Shown here: piece after piece, positions 55,456 through 64,000 of the stretch
Position numbering within the stretch: the first letter of the stretch is position 1
How the letters are laid out: the number at the start of each line of letters is the position of its first letter
DNA from: Acidobacteriaceae bacterium
GTDB taxonomy: Bacteria; Acidobacteriota; Terriglobia; Terriglobales; Acidobacteriaceae
Direction of reading: 5' to 3'
Length of the DNA stretch: 64,000 bases
Assembly: GCA_003151435.1 (NCBI GenBank)
Contig: PLXP01000050.1
Coordinates: 1 to 64,000, forward strand
The notes under the pieces: generated by a model
The model's database searches: none
What the model was told of the DNA's origin: nothing
Seen by the model: the letters and a program-made list of their open reading frames with translations, nothing else
Position numbers and translations under genes: made by a program

Positions 55456-55915
55456 AACGTGCCTTTTTGCGGCTGAAGCGCGCCTACTTCTTTTCTCAGC
55501 TAAGTTCATGGTGGATCTTGCGATGCGAGACCACAATGATGCACACATACTCTCGCGTGCACAGCCGTACTATAGGCGTCGATCTTGGCTGGAGGAGTAC
55601 CTCTGGTTGGTATTCATTGTCAAAAGGGAACTGAATCGCGAGCGCGGCGACATCAATTGGAAGTTCGCGCAAAAAGGCCCACCAGAAGTTCGGCTACAGC
55701 GAATTACTCCCGGCATGCGTTCACAACGCACGTTTGTTGGTGGGCCAGCCGCCATTCCGTGGGGACTACATGAATTCCCGTGGCAGAATTGTTGAGCATC
55801 TTCTGCGTAAGTCTTCCTTCTTCATGGCTTCGGTTCTGAGCAATTCGTACACGTGCTGTGAGGTATCTATTGCGTGGTTATACGTGCCAATGGCTACACC
55901 AGCCGAACGAGTCGA
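55456..55915. other. Intergenic region between nirK and phosphoketolase genes
   Basis: No gene or clear regulatory palindrome was seen. Both flanking genes run leftward, so the nirK promoter should lie here, but I could not pick out an FNR- or NsrR-like site. Confidence 0.4.
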
Positions 55916-58324
55916 CTACGCATACGGCCACTTCCAATCCAGGATCTCGGGCTTGTCGATGCCGTATTGGTGGGCATAGGCGACGTTCTCCCGTATCTGG
56001 TCCTGCAACCAGTCTCTGACGTGAGCCCCGGACTTTTGCAGGCGCGGAACCCGATCGATGACATCGATTGCCAGATTGAACCGGTCCGCCTGATTCTGAA
56101 TGGTCAGTCCGAGAGGAGTGTCGATGCTGCCCTTCTCCTTGTAGCCATGCACATGCATGTTCTCATGGTTAGCGCGCCGGTACGTCAGCTTGTGGACGAG
56201 CGATGCATATCCGTGAAAATTGAAGATGACCGGCTTGTCGCTGGTAAACAACGAATCAAACTCGCGATCCGTCAATCCGTGTGGGTGCTGGGATGCTTGC
56301 TCGAGCTTGAACAGGTCGACGACATTGACGAAACGCATCTTCAAGTCTGGGAACTTGTCGCGCAAAATGGCCGTCGCTGCAAGTGCTTCCATCGTCGCCA
56401 CATCACCGGCACATGCCATCACCACATCCGGCTCGCTATTCTGGTCATTGCTGGCCCAGGACCAAATGCCGATTCCTTTCTCGCAATGCCGGACGGCAGC
56501 ATCCATATCCAGATACTGCAGGTGAGGTTGTTTATCTGCCACGATCACGTTTACGTAGTCGACGCTGCGTAAACAGTGGTCCACCATACTCAGCAGACAG
56601 TTTGCGTCCGGAGTGAGATAGATCCGTGTGACCCGCGAGCTCTTGTTCGTGACCACATCAAGAAAACCTGGGTCCTGGTGAGTGAAACCGTTATGGTCCT
56701 GGCGCCAAACGGTCGAAGTGACTAGTAGATTCAACGACGGGACGGAGGCGCGCCACTCGACTTCGGTCTTACACTTTTCCAGCCACTTGGCGTGTTGATT
56801 GAACATGGAGTCGATGATGTGGAAGAACGCCTCATAAGAGGCGAAGAAGGCATGACGGCCGGTCAAGACGTAGCCTTCCGCCCAGCCCTCAAGAGTATGT
56901 TCGCTGAGCATCTCCATGACCCGGCCATCCGGGGAGAGCTCACCGCCATCCAGGTCCTCCGGCTTCGATTCCGCCAGCCAGGTTTTTTTGGAAGCTTCGT
57001 AAATCGCCTGAAGGCGATTGGATGCCGTTTCATCCGCTCCGAAAACGCGGAAGTTTTTCATGTTTTTGCGCATGACGTCGCGTAGAAATTGGCCAAGCAC
57101 AAAAGTGGCCTCGGCCTGGGAGGTACCACGCGTAATAACTGGAACGGCGTAGTCACGAAAGTCCGGTAAACGGAGAGGTTTGCGCAGCAGACCGCCATTC
57201 GCATGAGGATTGGCACTCATCCGGCGGTTTCCCTTGGGCGCCAGTTCCTTCAGCTTCGGAACGAGTCTGCCGTCCGCGTCGAACAACTCCTCCGGTTTGT
57301 ACCGACGCATCCAGGCTTCGAGAATCTTGAGATGCTCGGGGTTCTCGGCGATTCCGGGGATTGGAATCTGGTGCGCGCGCCAGTAGCCCTCCAACTTGTG
57401 CCCATCTAATTCCTTGGGAGCAGTCCATCCCTTGGGAGTGCGCAAGATTATCATGGGCCAACGCGGCCGGTCCGGCTTGCCGTGGCGACGAGCTTCCTCC
57501 TGAAAGGTGTGGATCTGATCGACGCACGACTCTACGGCAGCAGCCATTTTCTGGTGCATTATCAGTGGGTCGTCACCCTCGACGATGATGGGACTCCAAC
57601 CGAAGCCCACGAAAAGACTATGCAATTCCTCGGGCGTGATCCGCGCCGAAATGGTCGGATTTGCGATCTTATAGCCGTTCAAATGAAGAATGGGTAGGAC
57701 TGCGCCATCGCGAATCGGATTCAGAAATTTACTGGAATGGAGCGATCCCATAAGGGGGCCTGTCTCGGCTTCGCCATCTCCGATGACGGCAGCGACGATT
57801 AGATCCGGGTTATCAAAGGCTGCTCCAAATGCGTGGGACACGCTATAACCGAGTTCTCCGCCCTCATGAATGGAACCGGGGGTTTCCGGCGTAGAGTGGC
57901 TACCGATGCCCCCCGGAAACGAGAACTGCTTGAAGAACTTGCGCATGCCATCGATGTCTTCGCTCTTGTCTGGGTAAACCTCAGAGTACGTTCCTTCGAG
58001 ATAGGCGTTCGCGAGAGGCGCAGGAGCGCCGTGTCCGGGGCCCGAGATGTAGATCATGTTTAAGTCGTATTTCTTGATAAGCCGATTCAGATGCACCCAT
58101 ATAAAACTCTGGCCCGGGTCGGATCCCCAATGGCCCACCAGACGCTTCTTCACATGCTCTACTTTGAGTGGGTCTCGTAAGAGAGGGTTATCCCACAGAT
58201 AGAGCATGCCGAGCGAGAGATAATTGCACGCGCGCCAGTATGCATCGATTGTGTGAAGCTCGTCGGCGGAAAGCACGGCTTGGTCGCCAAATACGGCCGG
58301 TGCTTCGATAGCTAGTGAACTCAT
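55916..58324 (-). CDS. xfp: Phosphoketolase (xylulose/fructose 6-phosphate)
   Basis: An 802-residue thiamine-diphosphate enzyme splitting xylulose 5-phosphate or fructose 6-phosphate into acetyl phosphate and a shorter sugar phosphate. The start follows AAGGAG; 25 extra track codons are dropped. [37 protein letters not shown] and the cofactor motif [11 protein letters not shown] are diagnostic. The C-terminal part ([30 protein letters not shown]) is complete. Length matches the family. Near a (broken) transaldolase gene it would link pentose catabolism to acetate, which suits the xylose and arabinose released by the glycan locus. Confidence 0.93.
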   Translation of the reverse strand: MSSLAIEAPAVFGDQAVLSADELHTIDAYWRACNYLSLGMLYLWDNPLLRDPLKVEHVKKRLVGHWGSDPGQSFIWVHLNRLIKKYDLNMIYISGPGHGAPAPLANAYLEGTYSEVYPDKSEDIDGMRKFFKQFSFPGGIGSHSTPETPGSIHEGGELGYSVSHAFGAAFDNPDLIVAAVIGDGEAETGPLMGSLHSSKFLNPIRDGAVLPILHLNGYKIANPTISARITPEELHSLFVGFGWSPIIVEGDDPLIMHQKMAAAVESCVDQIHTFQEEARRHGKPDRPRWPMIILRTPKGWTAPKELDGHKLEGYWRAHQIPIPGIAENPEHLKILEAWMRRYKPEELFDADGRLVPKLKELAPKGNRRMSANPHANGGLLRKPLRLPDFRDYAVPVITRGTSQAEATFVLGQFLRDVMRKNMKNFRVFGADETASNRLQAIYEASKKTWLAESKPEDLDGGELSPDGRVMEMLSEHTLEGWAEGYVLTGRHAFFASYEAFFHIIDSMFNQHAKWLEKCKTEVEWRASVPSLNLLVTSTVWRQDHNGFTHQDPGFLDVVTNKSSRVTRIYLTPDANCLLSMVDHCLRSVDYVNVIVADKQPHLQYLDMDAAVRHCEKGIGIWSWASNDQNSEPDVVMACAGDVATMEALAATAILRDKFPDLKMRFVNVVDLFKLEQASQHPHGLTDREFDSLFTSDKPVIFNFHGYASLVHKLTYRRANHENMHVHGYKEKGSIDTPLGLTIQNQADRFNLAIDVIDRVPRLQKSGAHVRDWLQDQIRENVAYAHQYGIDKPEILDWKWPYA

Positions 58325-59133
58325 GAGCGGACTCCTTCTCTTCCCTGGCGCAGCATTTTCCCTGACGCGGCATCTTCCCTGGTGCAGCGGGGAGGTCATG
58401 GCACATTCACATTCTCAGCGTCTGCCGCGCTGCCATTGGGCGTTGTCATCCTGTTTGCTTGGTGACTGCACTAAGGCAGGCAAGGAGACTGAAAATAGCA
58501 TTCTGCTCCTAGAGGTCAGAGCTATTCTCGTGGGATGCGCTCATTGACGTAGCCGACGTCGCGGATTTCAGCACTGCCGGATCTTTTCGCGGACACGCAA
58601 AATGGTGTTGATCCTGCCTTTCAACAAGATAGGTAGGTGTGAATGTGCTATCAGGTCAAAAGTGATCACATTTACTGCCCGCACACGGCCAGTTCTGGAC
58701 TGAGGAAGGCACGGACCCCGGATTCACACTTTTCTCGATGCGTTCAAATACAGACACACAATGAGTACCAATCGCACGCCAGCGGCGAATGTCGACATCG
58801 ATTCTCGAGGTCGGCCATTATCTTGAGTCCGCAAAAAGAACCGGCAGGGAATTGCGAGTTTACGGTCGACCTTAAGTCATCTTGGGTGGATGAGCGAGCC
58901 TCTCAACTGTTCCGCGTCCAGTTCCCTGTTCGGTGTGCAATTTTGACCTGATCTCGCATCCCACAATTGCCATCGTAAACATAGATGGTCGGCCGGCAAT
59001 ATCAGACTTGGGCACAGCAGTGTTCGGTCGCATTGCATGGAGGAATTCAGCTCCAGCGCACAGCCATCGCAAAACAGGAGATAGTTTTCCTTTCGATAGT
59101 CCCGTTAATGATCTACCCACAGGAGAGATGCAG
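58325..59133. other. About 800 bases without a recognisable gene
   Basis: This divergent region separates the phosphoketolase and ferritin-like genes. The track frames, including the N-terminal extension of the ferritin frame, do not look protein-like. No palindrome of note was found. Confidence 0.45.
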
Positions 59134-59715
59134 ATGAATACCAAAGCTGATGCACAAAAGAAGGGCCCGTTCTTGACGGATATCGAAGAGATCCGGCGCC
59201 GCGCACGGGGGCACATCGAGAAAGGTGCGATGACGCCTGATTATAAAGGCGATATACAAACTGTCCTCCGTGTACTCAATGAGGCGCTTGCTACCGAACT
59301 GGTTTGTGTCCTGCGTTATAAGCGCCATCACTACATGGCGAAGGGCATCCATTCCCAGGCAGTGGCAGCGGAATTTCTCGAGCACGCCAATGAGGAACAA
59401 GGACACGCTGATCAGATTGCGGAAAGAATCATGCAATTGGACGGAGAGCCGAATTTCAGTCCGGAGGGAATGCTCACGCGCAGCCACTCTGAATATGTTG
59501 AAGGAGCAACGCTTCTCGAGATGATTCGTGAAGATCTCATCGCGGAACGCATAGCCATCGAGTCCTATGGCGAAATCGTCCGGTACCTGGGCGAAAACGA
59601 CCCAACCACCAGACGAATGATGGAAGGGATTCTCGCGAACGAGGAAGAACACGCCGACAACATGAAGACGTTACTCGAGACCATTGGAAAAGAAGAGAAA
59701 CAACGCGAACAATGA
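59134..59715 (+). CDS. Ferritin-like/bacterioferritin-type protein
   Basis: A 193-residue four-helix protein when started at the ATG after AGGAG; the 67 extra track residues are not credible. Di-iron ligands appear as the glutamate in NEALATELVCVLRY, ExxH in EHANEEQGHAD, the glutamate in DLIAERIAIESY and ExxH in ILANEEEHAD. This suits iron storage or detoxification of peroxide by a bacterioferritin- or Dps-like enzyme. No haem-ligand methionine could be confidently placed. It is followed 79 bases later by the transaldolase fragment, possibly in one stress-related transcript. Confidence 0.82.
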   Translation: MNTKADAQKKGPFLTDIEEIRRRARGHIEKGAMTPDYKGDIQTVLRVLNEALATELVCVLRYKRHHYMAKGIHSQAVAAEFLEHANEEQGHADQIAERIMQLDGEPNFSPEGMLTRSHSEYVEGATLLEMIREDLIAERIAIESYGEIVRYLGENDPTTRRMMEGILANEEEHADNMKTLLETIGKEEKQREQ

Positions 59716-59794
59716 TGCGGAGTCCTTATAGCAGGCTTTGTTGTTGCGGACGGACCAGCGGCGCATAAATCGAATCTGCACGGAGTAGAAAAGT

Positions 59795-60229
59795 ATGAGA
59801 CCGACACAAGAGCTCCACGATCTTGGCCAGAGTCTTTGGCTCGACAACATCACGCGTGAGCTTCTGACAAGAGGCACGCTCCGCCGCTACATCGACGAAC
59901 TCTCGATCACCGGACTCACGTCGAATCCCTCGATCTTCGACCACGCAATTAAGAACTCGGATTTCTATGACGATGCCATCCGACAAAAGCTGAAAGAGGG
60001 CAAGTCGGCCGAGGCGCTCTTTTTCGAACTTGCAATCGAAGACCTGAGGCAAGCGGCCGACCTCTTCCGTCCGGTTTACGACCGGAGCAACGGCATGGAC
60101 GGTTGGGTCTCGCTCGAGGTTTCACCGAAGCTCGCTCAGGACACGGCAGGCACGATTGCCGAGGTCAGAATCTGTTACCTGGGCGCGCGAAGTGACGTTG
60201 CGTTGCTGCGGAATAAAGCCCTGGATTGA
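59795..60229 (+). pseudogene. Transaldolase, truncated after the N-terminal third
   Basis: The frame opens with QELHDLGQSLWLDNITRELL and SITGLTSNPSIFDHAI, which are typical of bacterial transaldolases, and continues to SLEVSPKLAQDTAGTIAEV. There homology ends and an unrelated 20-residue tail runs to a stop. Full-length enzymes have about 360 or more residues, and the Schiff-base lysine comes shortly after the break, so no activity is expected. The remaining 3' part was not found nearby in any frame. The start has GGAG upstream. Confidence 0.8.
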
Positions 60230-60399
60230 CCCCGCAGAAGAGAACCTTGAGTTCAGGCCCAATGACGTCCGGTATGCGGCGGCCCATCGCAGCGCGGATT
60301 TCGCCAGCCGTTGGCTTGCATGGGCGTGATGACGATCTCATACTTCGTACCGCAGCTGGATCGTTGAATTCCCGTACGGGGATGTGCCGGTAAGACGCT

Positions 60400-60618
60400 T
60401 CACGCTGAAACCTTGGTCAGCGCCGAGCCCTTGTGCATCGCTATATGGTCAGTTTTGTCGCTCTTAATCTCGTATTGCGGTTCATCCTTGCTCGCATGAA
60501 CCTTGTAGCCTTTGAACTCGATCTCGGACGTGATCACCTTTGTGATCGTGCCCCTGACCCGACCGGCTTCCGAATTCCAACTGACGTGATCTCCCACCTT
60601 GAAACGTCTCGTTGCCAT
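60400..60618 (-). CDS. Small TUDOR-like protein (DUF2945/HVA1 type)
   Basis: A 72-residue protein from the ATG after GGGAG (eight codons inside the track frame). RRFKVGDHVSWNSEAGRVRGTITKV and YEIKSDKTDHIAMHKGSALTKV match the small beta-barrel family once named hypervirulence-associated TUDOR proteins. Members are widespread in soil bacteria with no firmly known role. The gene stands alone, on the strand opposite to its neighbours. Confidence 0.82.
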   Translation of the reverse strand: MATRRFKVGDHVSWNSEAGRVRGTITKVITSEIEFKGYKVHASKDEPQYEIKSDKTDHIAMHKGSALTKVSA

Positions 60619-60917
60619 CTCTCGACTCCCTAGCTCGGCCATACCATCCCTGTGTCACGTGCCATCTATGGGTGCCGAACCTGAGCGCATCATCCGCTCC
60701 GGTGCTTGCATACGGGACTCTCACGCTAATTCAAGGATAACGCAACGTTCCTCTAGCGACGCCTCATTCATCCTTTCCCTCATTGACTTATTCTGGAGCG
60801 GGACGATTCTTGCGATCGCCAGCCGAGCGTTGTCGCGCAGAGAGGTTTAGCACTTGGGAGGAACCCCGGCTTGGCCAAACACCCGGCTGATCGGCAAACT
60901 GGGATGAGGAAGGGAAA

Positions 60918-62317
60918 ATGAATACTCAATCGAACGTTCGTATCGAAACCGACAGCATGGGGGAGATTGCCGTCCCTGCAACTCACTATTGGGGAGCGCA
61001 GACCGAGCGCTCTCTCCATCATTTCGCGATTGGCGAAGACCGCATGCCGCCAGAGTTGATCCGCGCCTTTGCCATCCTGAAGAAGGCAGCGGCCCTGGTG
61101 AACCACGATCTCGGCAAACTTCCGCGCGACAAGACGGAACTGATTGTGACAGCAGCCGAAGAAGTGATCGCGGGCAAACTTGAAAGCGAATTTCCTCTGC
61201 GCATCTGGCAAACCGGTTCCGGCACCCAGACCAATATGAACGTCAACGAAGTGATTTCGAATCGTGCCATTGAGTTGGCCGGCGGAGAAATCGGAAGCAA
61301 GAAGCCGATTCATCCCAATGACCACGTAAACATGTCGCAGTCTTCGAACGACACCTTTCCGACAGCGATGTATATTGCCGCGGCGACAGGGGTCAGTGAG
61401 CGGCTGCTTCCATCGTTGCGGCGGTTGCACGAAGCAATTGCGGCCAAGGCCAGAGAGTTCGAGGATATCGTCAAAATCGGGCGTACACATCTCCAGGATG
61501 CGACCCCGCTTACATTAGGCCAGGAGATGGGCGGCTGGGCCAGCCTGCTCGAGCGCGATATTGCCCGTATCGAGACAACACTCGATGGCCTCTACGATCT
61601 TGCGATCGGGGGAACGGCGGTGGGAACGGGACTGAATACGCATCCGGAGTTTGCGGAGCGAGCCGCGGCGAAGATCGCTAAGTTGACCGGTTTACCGTTC
61701 CGCTCGCATCCCAACAAGTTTGCAGCGCTTTCGGCGCACGACGAGCTGGTGTTTGCGAGTGGGGCGCTGGAAACACTTGCCTCATCGCTGATGAAGATCG
61801 CCAATGATATTCGCTGGCTAGGTTCGGGCCCGCGCTGCGGACTCGGCGAGTTGCTTCTGCCGGAGAACGAGCCCGGCAGTTCCATCATGCCCGGGAAGGT
61901 TAATCCCACGCAGTGCGAAGCCATGACCATGGTCGCCGTCCAGGTGCATGGCAATCACGCAGCGATCGCGTTCGCCGGAAGCCAAGGGAACTTCGAGCTG
62001 AACGTCTTCAAGCCCGTGATGATTCACAACTTTCTGAACTCGGTTCGCCTACTCGGTGACGTCTGCCGCAGCTTCACGGAATTCTGTGTTGAGGGCATCG
62101 AAGCCAATCGCATCGCATCCAGGAAAATGTAGAGAACAGCCTGATGCTCGTAACCGCATTGAATCAATACATTGGTTACGATAAGGCCGCAAAGCTGGCG
62201 AAGACCGCGCACCAAAAGGGGATTTCTCTGCGCGACGCGAATCGCGAGCTGGGCTTTCTGACGGAGGAGGAGTTTGACAGCTATCTTCGTCCCGAGAAGA
62301 TGATTGCTCCGGGATAA
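60918..62317 (+). pseudogene. fumC: Class II fumarate hydratase with a 3' frameshift
   Basis: Codons 1 to about 397 encode a standard FumC that would interconvert fumarate and malate. [32 protein letters not shown] and the signature [15 protein letters not shown] are intact. At EGIEANRIA the frame shifts to a stop at 62132. In the +1 frame the normal tail follows ([21 protein letters not shown], then [17 protein letters not shown]) to TAA at 62317. Inserting one C in the CGCATC repeat near 62109 restores the gene. The loss removes the small C-terminal domain. Either the gene is freshly inactivated or this is a sequencing error in a CGCATC repeat. Confidence 0.85.
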
Positions 62318-62355
62318 GGAACGGGGGCCACTGCTCTTTCAGTGTGGTTCTCGGG

Positions 62356-62964
62356 CTACTCGTCGGGCCGCTCCGTTACGGCTCTTTCTCCTGCTCGAGG
62401 GAACTCCGATTGTCTTCCGCCCGCAGCTTCGCCTGCGAGCAGTGTGTCCAGGGAGGAATAAGCGTAAATCGTCGGCGCGTGGTTCTGCATTAATCCGCCA
62501 GTATCGGCGGTTGGGCCATAGTTGCTATGCAGGTCGCGCCCGAGCATCCGCAACAACGCCATCAGTTGGCCCCGATGGTGGGATGTATGGGCAATCCGGC
62601 GTGTCATGACCCAGGCGCGGGAACGCGCAACATCGAAGAACATTGTTTCTGCCTCCCACCACGGGTCCTCCTTCGATTGCAGTACTTGAAGCCGCTTTGT
62701 GCTGTCCTCTGCGTAACGCCGGATGAAACTGATGCGGGTCTCCGGATCCGGAAGGGGCGGGGCACCTACTTCAATTCCCAGCATATTGATGAACCACGTG
62801 TTTTCGCTCACGCATTGGTGGACCATATGCTCATGAACGCTCCGCCCACGCTTGTCGGTACGCGAGGGCCTCACCGGCAAGTCCTCATCTGTGAACTCGC
62901 TCCAGACACTTAACACCTTCAGACGTTCGGTATCGTAGGTGTCAACGAGAAAGTCGTATCGCAT
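62356..62964 (-). CDS. DinB-family protein
   Basis: A 202-residue member of the DinB/YfiT-like four-helix superfamily. The metal-binding histidines appear as HEHMVHQC near residue 47 and HTSHHRGQL near 130. Members are often thiol transferases (bacillithiol-type) or unknown stress proteins. The C-terminal 40 residues are low complexity and charged. It converges on fumC with a 38-base gap. Confidence 0.85.
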   Translation of the reverse strand: MRYDFLVDTYDTERLKVLSVWSEFTDEDLPVRPSRTDKRGRSVHEHMVHQCVSENTWFINMLGIEVGAPPLPDPETRISFIRRYAEDSTKRLQVLQSKEDPWWEAETMFFDVARSRAWVMTRRIAHTSHHRGQLMALLRMLGRDLHSNYGPTADTGGLMQNHAPTIYAYSSLDTLLAGEAAGGRQSEFPRAGERAVTERPDE

Positions 62965-63185
62965 GGATCCTCCGATGATGGGGATGTAAGTACGGCCGCA
63001 TGATCCGCCCGCTCCGTTATCATCAACCTCCTACTCATGGGCGCGCAAGCGCGTGGTGGCGTGCTGGGATCACTCCCGGCAAGTACCTTCATCTCTCGCG
63101 GCGGTATGAACATACTATTGTTGCGCCACGCTCTGGAAGGCAACACTGAGATCAGGCTGATTGCCGTATTTCGTCAGGTGTGAGA

Positions 63186-64000
63186 ATGATTGCTTTTGGT
63201 GCTGAACATCGGGCCGTCCATTACCCCGAGGATCGCCGCTTTCGAATCTGGATCAGGCCATCCATGGCGATTGGCACGGTCGCAGCCATTGCATCCTTGG
63301 TCGTGGCGGCATGGATCGAACTGGGTGTTGCCGGGTTGCCGCGCATTCCACCAGTTCCCGTCGTCTATCCCAACAACTTCGCGGGACCGCACGGATTTCC
63401 GCTTTGGGTTCGCTACTGTCATTTTTTCAATTTCCTCTTCGTCACGCTTCTCATCCGCAGCGGCCTATCCATCCTGGCCGACCACCCGCGACTCTATTTC
63501 AACGATGACTGTACGCCGGGGAGCGAGTGGATTCGATTCACACCAATTGAGGTTCCACGTGACCGGCTCTGGACAGCTAAAGACGATGCACGCTATCTAT
63601 CGCCGCTCATCGGAACACCGGGATACAGGCATACGATCGGCATCGCGCGCGTCTGGCACTTCATCGACGTGCACGGGTTTATTCTTTGCGGGTTGTATTT
63701 TGTCTCGATGCTCTTTGTGACAGACCAGTGGAAAAGGCTCGTACCCACATCACCCACAGTAGTCCTCCAGGCATGGAACACATGGGTCCATTACGCGACC
63801 CTTCATCTGCCCCAGGAACCGAACGGATTCTACGGATACAACGCGCTCCAGCAGATCGCCTATTTTTCGGTTGTCTTCGTGTTCGGGCCGCTGGCGATTC
63901 TGACAGGAATTGCGATGTCGCCGGCCGTTGTGAACCATTTCTCCTGGTATGCACGCATGTTTGGTGGACGCCAGTCGGCTCGATCGATTCACTTTCTGAC
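63186..64000 (+). CDS. Cytochrome b-type membrane protein, truncated by window edge
   Basis: An ATG behind AGGTGTGAGA opens a frame that runs to the right edge for 271 codons; the track does not list it because there is no stop. Membrane segments include MAIGTVAAIASLVVAAWIEL, FFNFLFVTLLIRSGLSIL, HFIDVHGFILCGLYFVSMLF and IAYFSVVFVFGPLAILTGIA. Histidines in WVRYCHFFNF and WHFIDVHG fit haem b ligands of the cytochrome b561/thiosulfate-reductase-type membrane subunit. Such proteins usually anchor a periplasmic molybdopterin oxidoreductase, which may be encoded just beyond the edge. Confidence 0.75.
   Translation, partial: MIAFGAEHRAVHYPEDRRFRIWIRPSMAIGTVAAIASLVVAAWIELGVAGLPRIPPVPVVYPNNFAGPHGFPLWVRYCHFFNFLFVTLLIRSGLSILADHPRLYFNDDCTPGSEWIRFTPIEVPRDRLWTAKDDARYLSPLIGTPGYRHTIGIARVWHFIDVHGFILCGLYFVSMLFVTDQWKRLVPTSPTVVLQAWNTWVHYATLHLPQEPNGFYGYNALQQIAYFSVVFVFGPLAILTGIAMSPAVVNHFSWYARMFGGRQSARSIHFL

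Noticed and set aside
58933-59133. N-terminal extension of the ferritin-like frame
   Set aside because: The ribosome site AGGAG lies just before the internal ATG at 59134, and the extension has no family similarity.

Overview
The window looks like a chromosomal segment from an acidobacterium, probably class Terriglobia. The main evidence is two copies of the lineage-typical pair of a PadR regulator and a large MacB/FtsX-type 'ADOP' permease. A large set of secreted plant-polysaccharide hydrolases and a small two-segment membrane protein common in that phylum fit the same placement. No rRNA, tRNA or CRISPR array was seen. All identifications come from reading motifs; no database was searched.

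Layout. (1) 1-1883: an edge fragment, a zinc-ribbon/HTH regulator and about 1 kb with little recognisable content. (2) 1884-22810: a divergent glycan-degradation locus. Leftward: sialate-O-acetylesterase-like SGNH esterase, tannase/feruloyl esterase, GH31, an alpha/beta esterase and two GH51 enzymes. Rightward: CE1-type esterase, GH3, GH29, GH39 and GH42. Together they suit debranching of acetylated, feruloylated, fucosylated arabinoxylan or xyloglucan. No transporter or endo-acting enzyme lies in the window. The two arms are separated by a short region with palindromes, and both first genes appear to use TTG starts. (3) 23228-32436: a lone tyrosine recombinase, then two PadR-ADOP modules separated by an IS110-family element whose 5' non-coding region is structured like a bridge RNA.

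(4) 33392-44434: a defence and addiction island. It holds a HigBA-like pair with a frameshifted toxin, a HipBA pair, a second GH29 gene, and an XRE plus DUF6932-like nucleotidyltransferase pair. Divergent from that pair is a CBASS-type CD-NTase. The gene after the CD-NTase has been cut off by an IS1634-family transposase fragment. Next comes a tightly coupled three-gene operon of winged-helix protein, ABC-type ATPase and HNH nuclease, which resembles Septu or ABC-three-component systems and is the best candidate here for a little-described system. (5) 44497-50978: a small membrane protein, an IS21-family remnant with repeats in both orientations, a 1474-residue membrane patatin and the N-terminal stump of a second patatin-type gene.

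(6) 50979-64000: accessory metabolism. Genes are an iron-type alcohol dehydrogenase with an ABM monooxygenase, an integrase lacking its tyrosine, a copper nitrite reductase with an extra cupredoxin domain, phosphoketolase, a ferritin-like protein, a truncated transaldolase, a TUDOR-like small protein, a frameshifted fumC, a DinB protein and a cytochrome b-type membrane protein that runs off the edge. Several genes in the right half are broken by single-base or end deletions. That may reflect real decay of a mobile region or, for the two single-base cases, assembly error.
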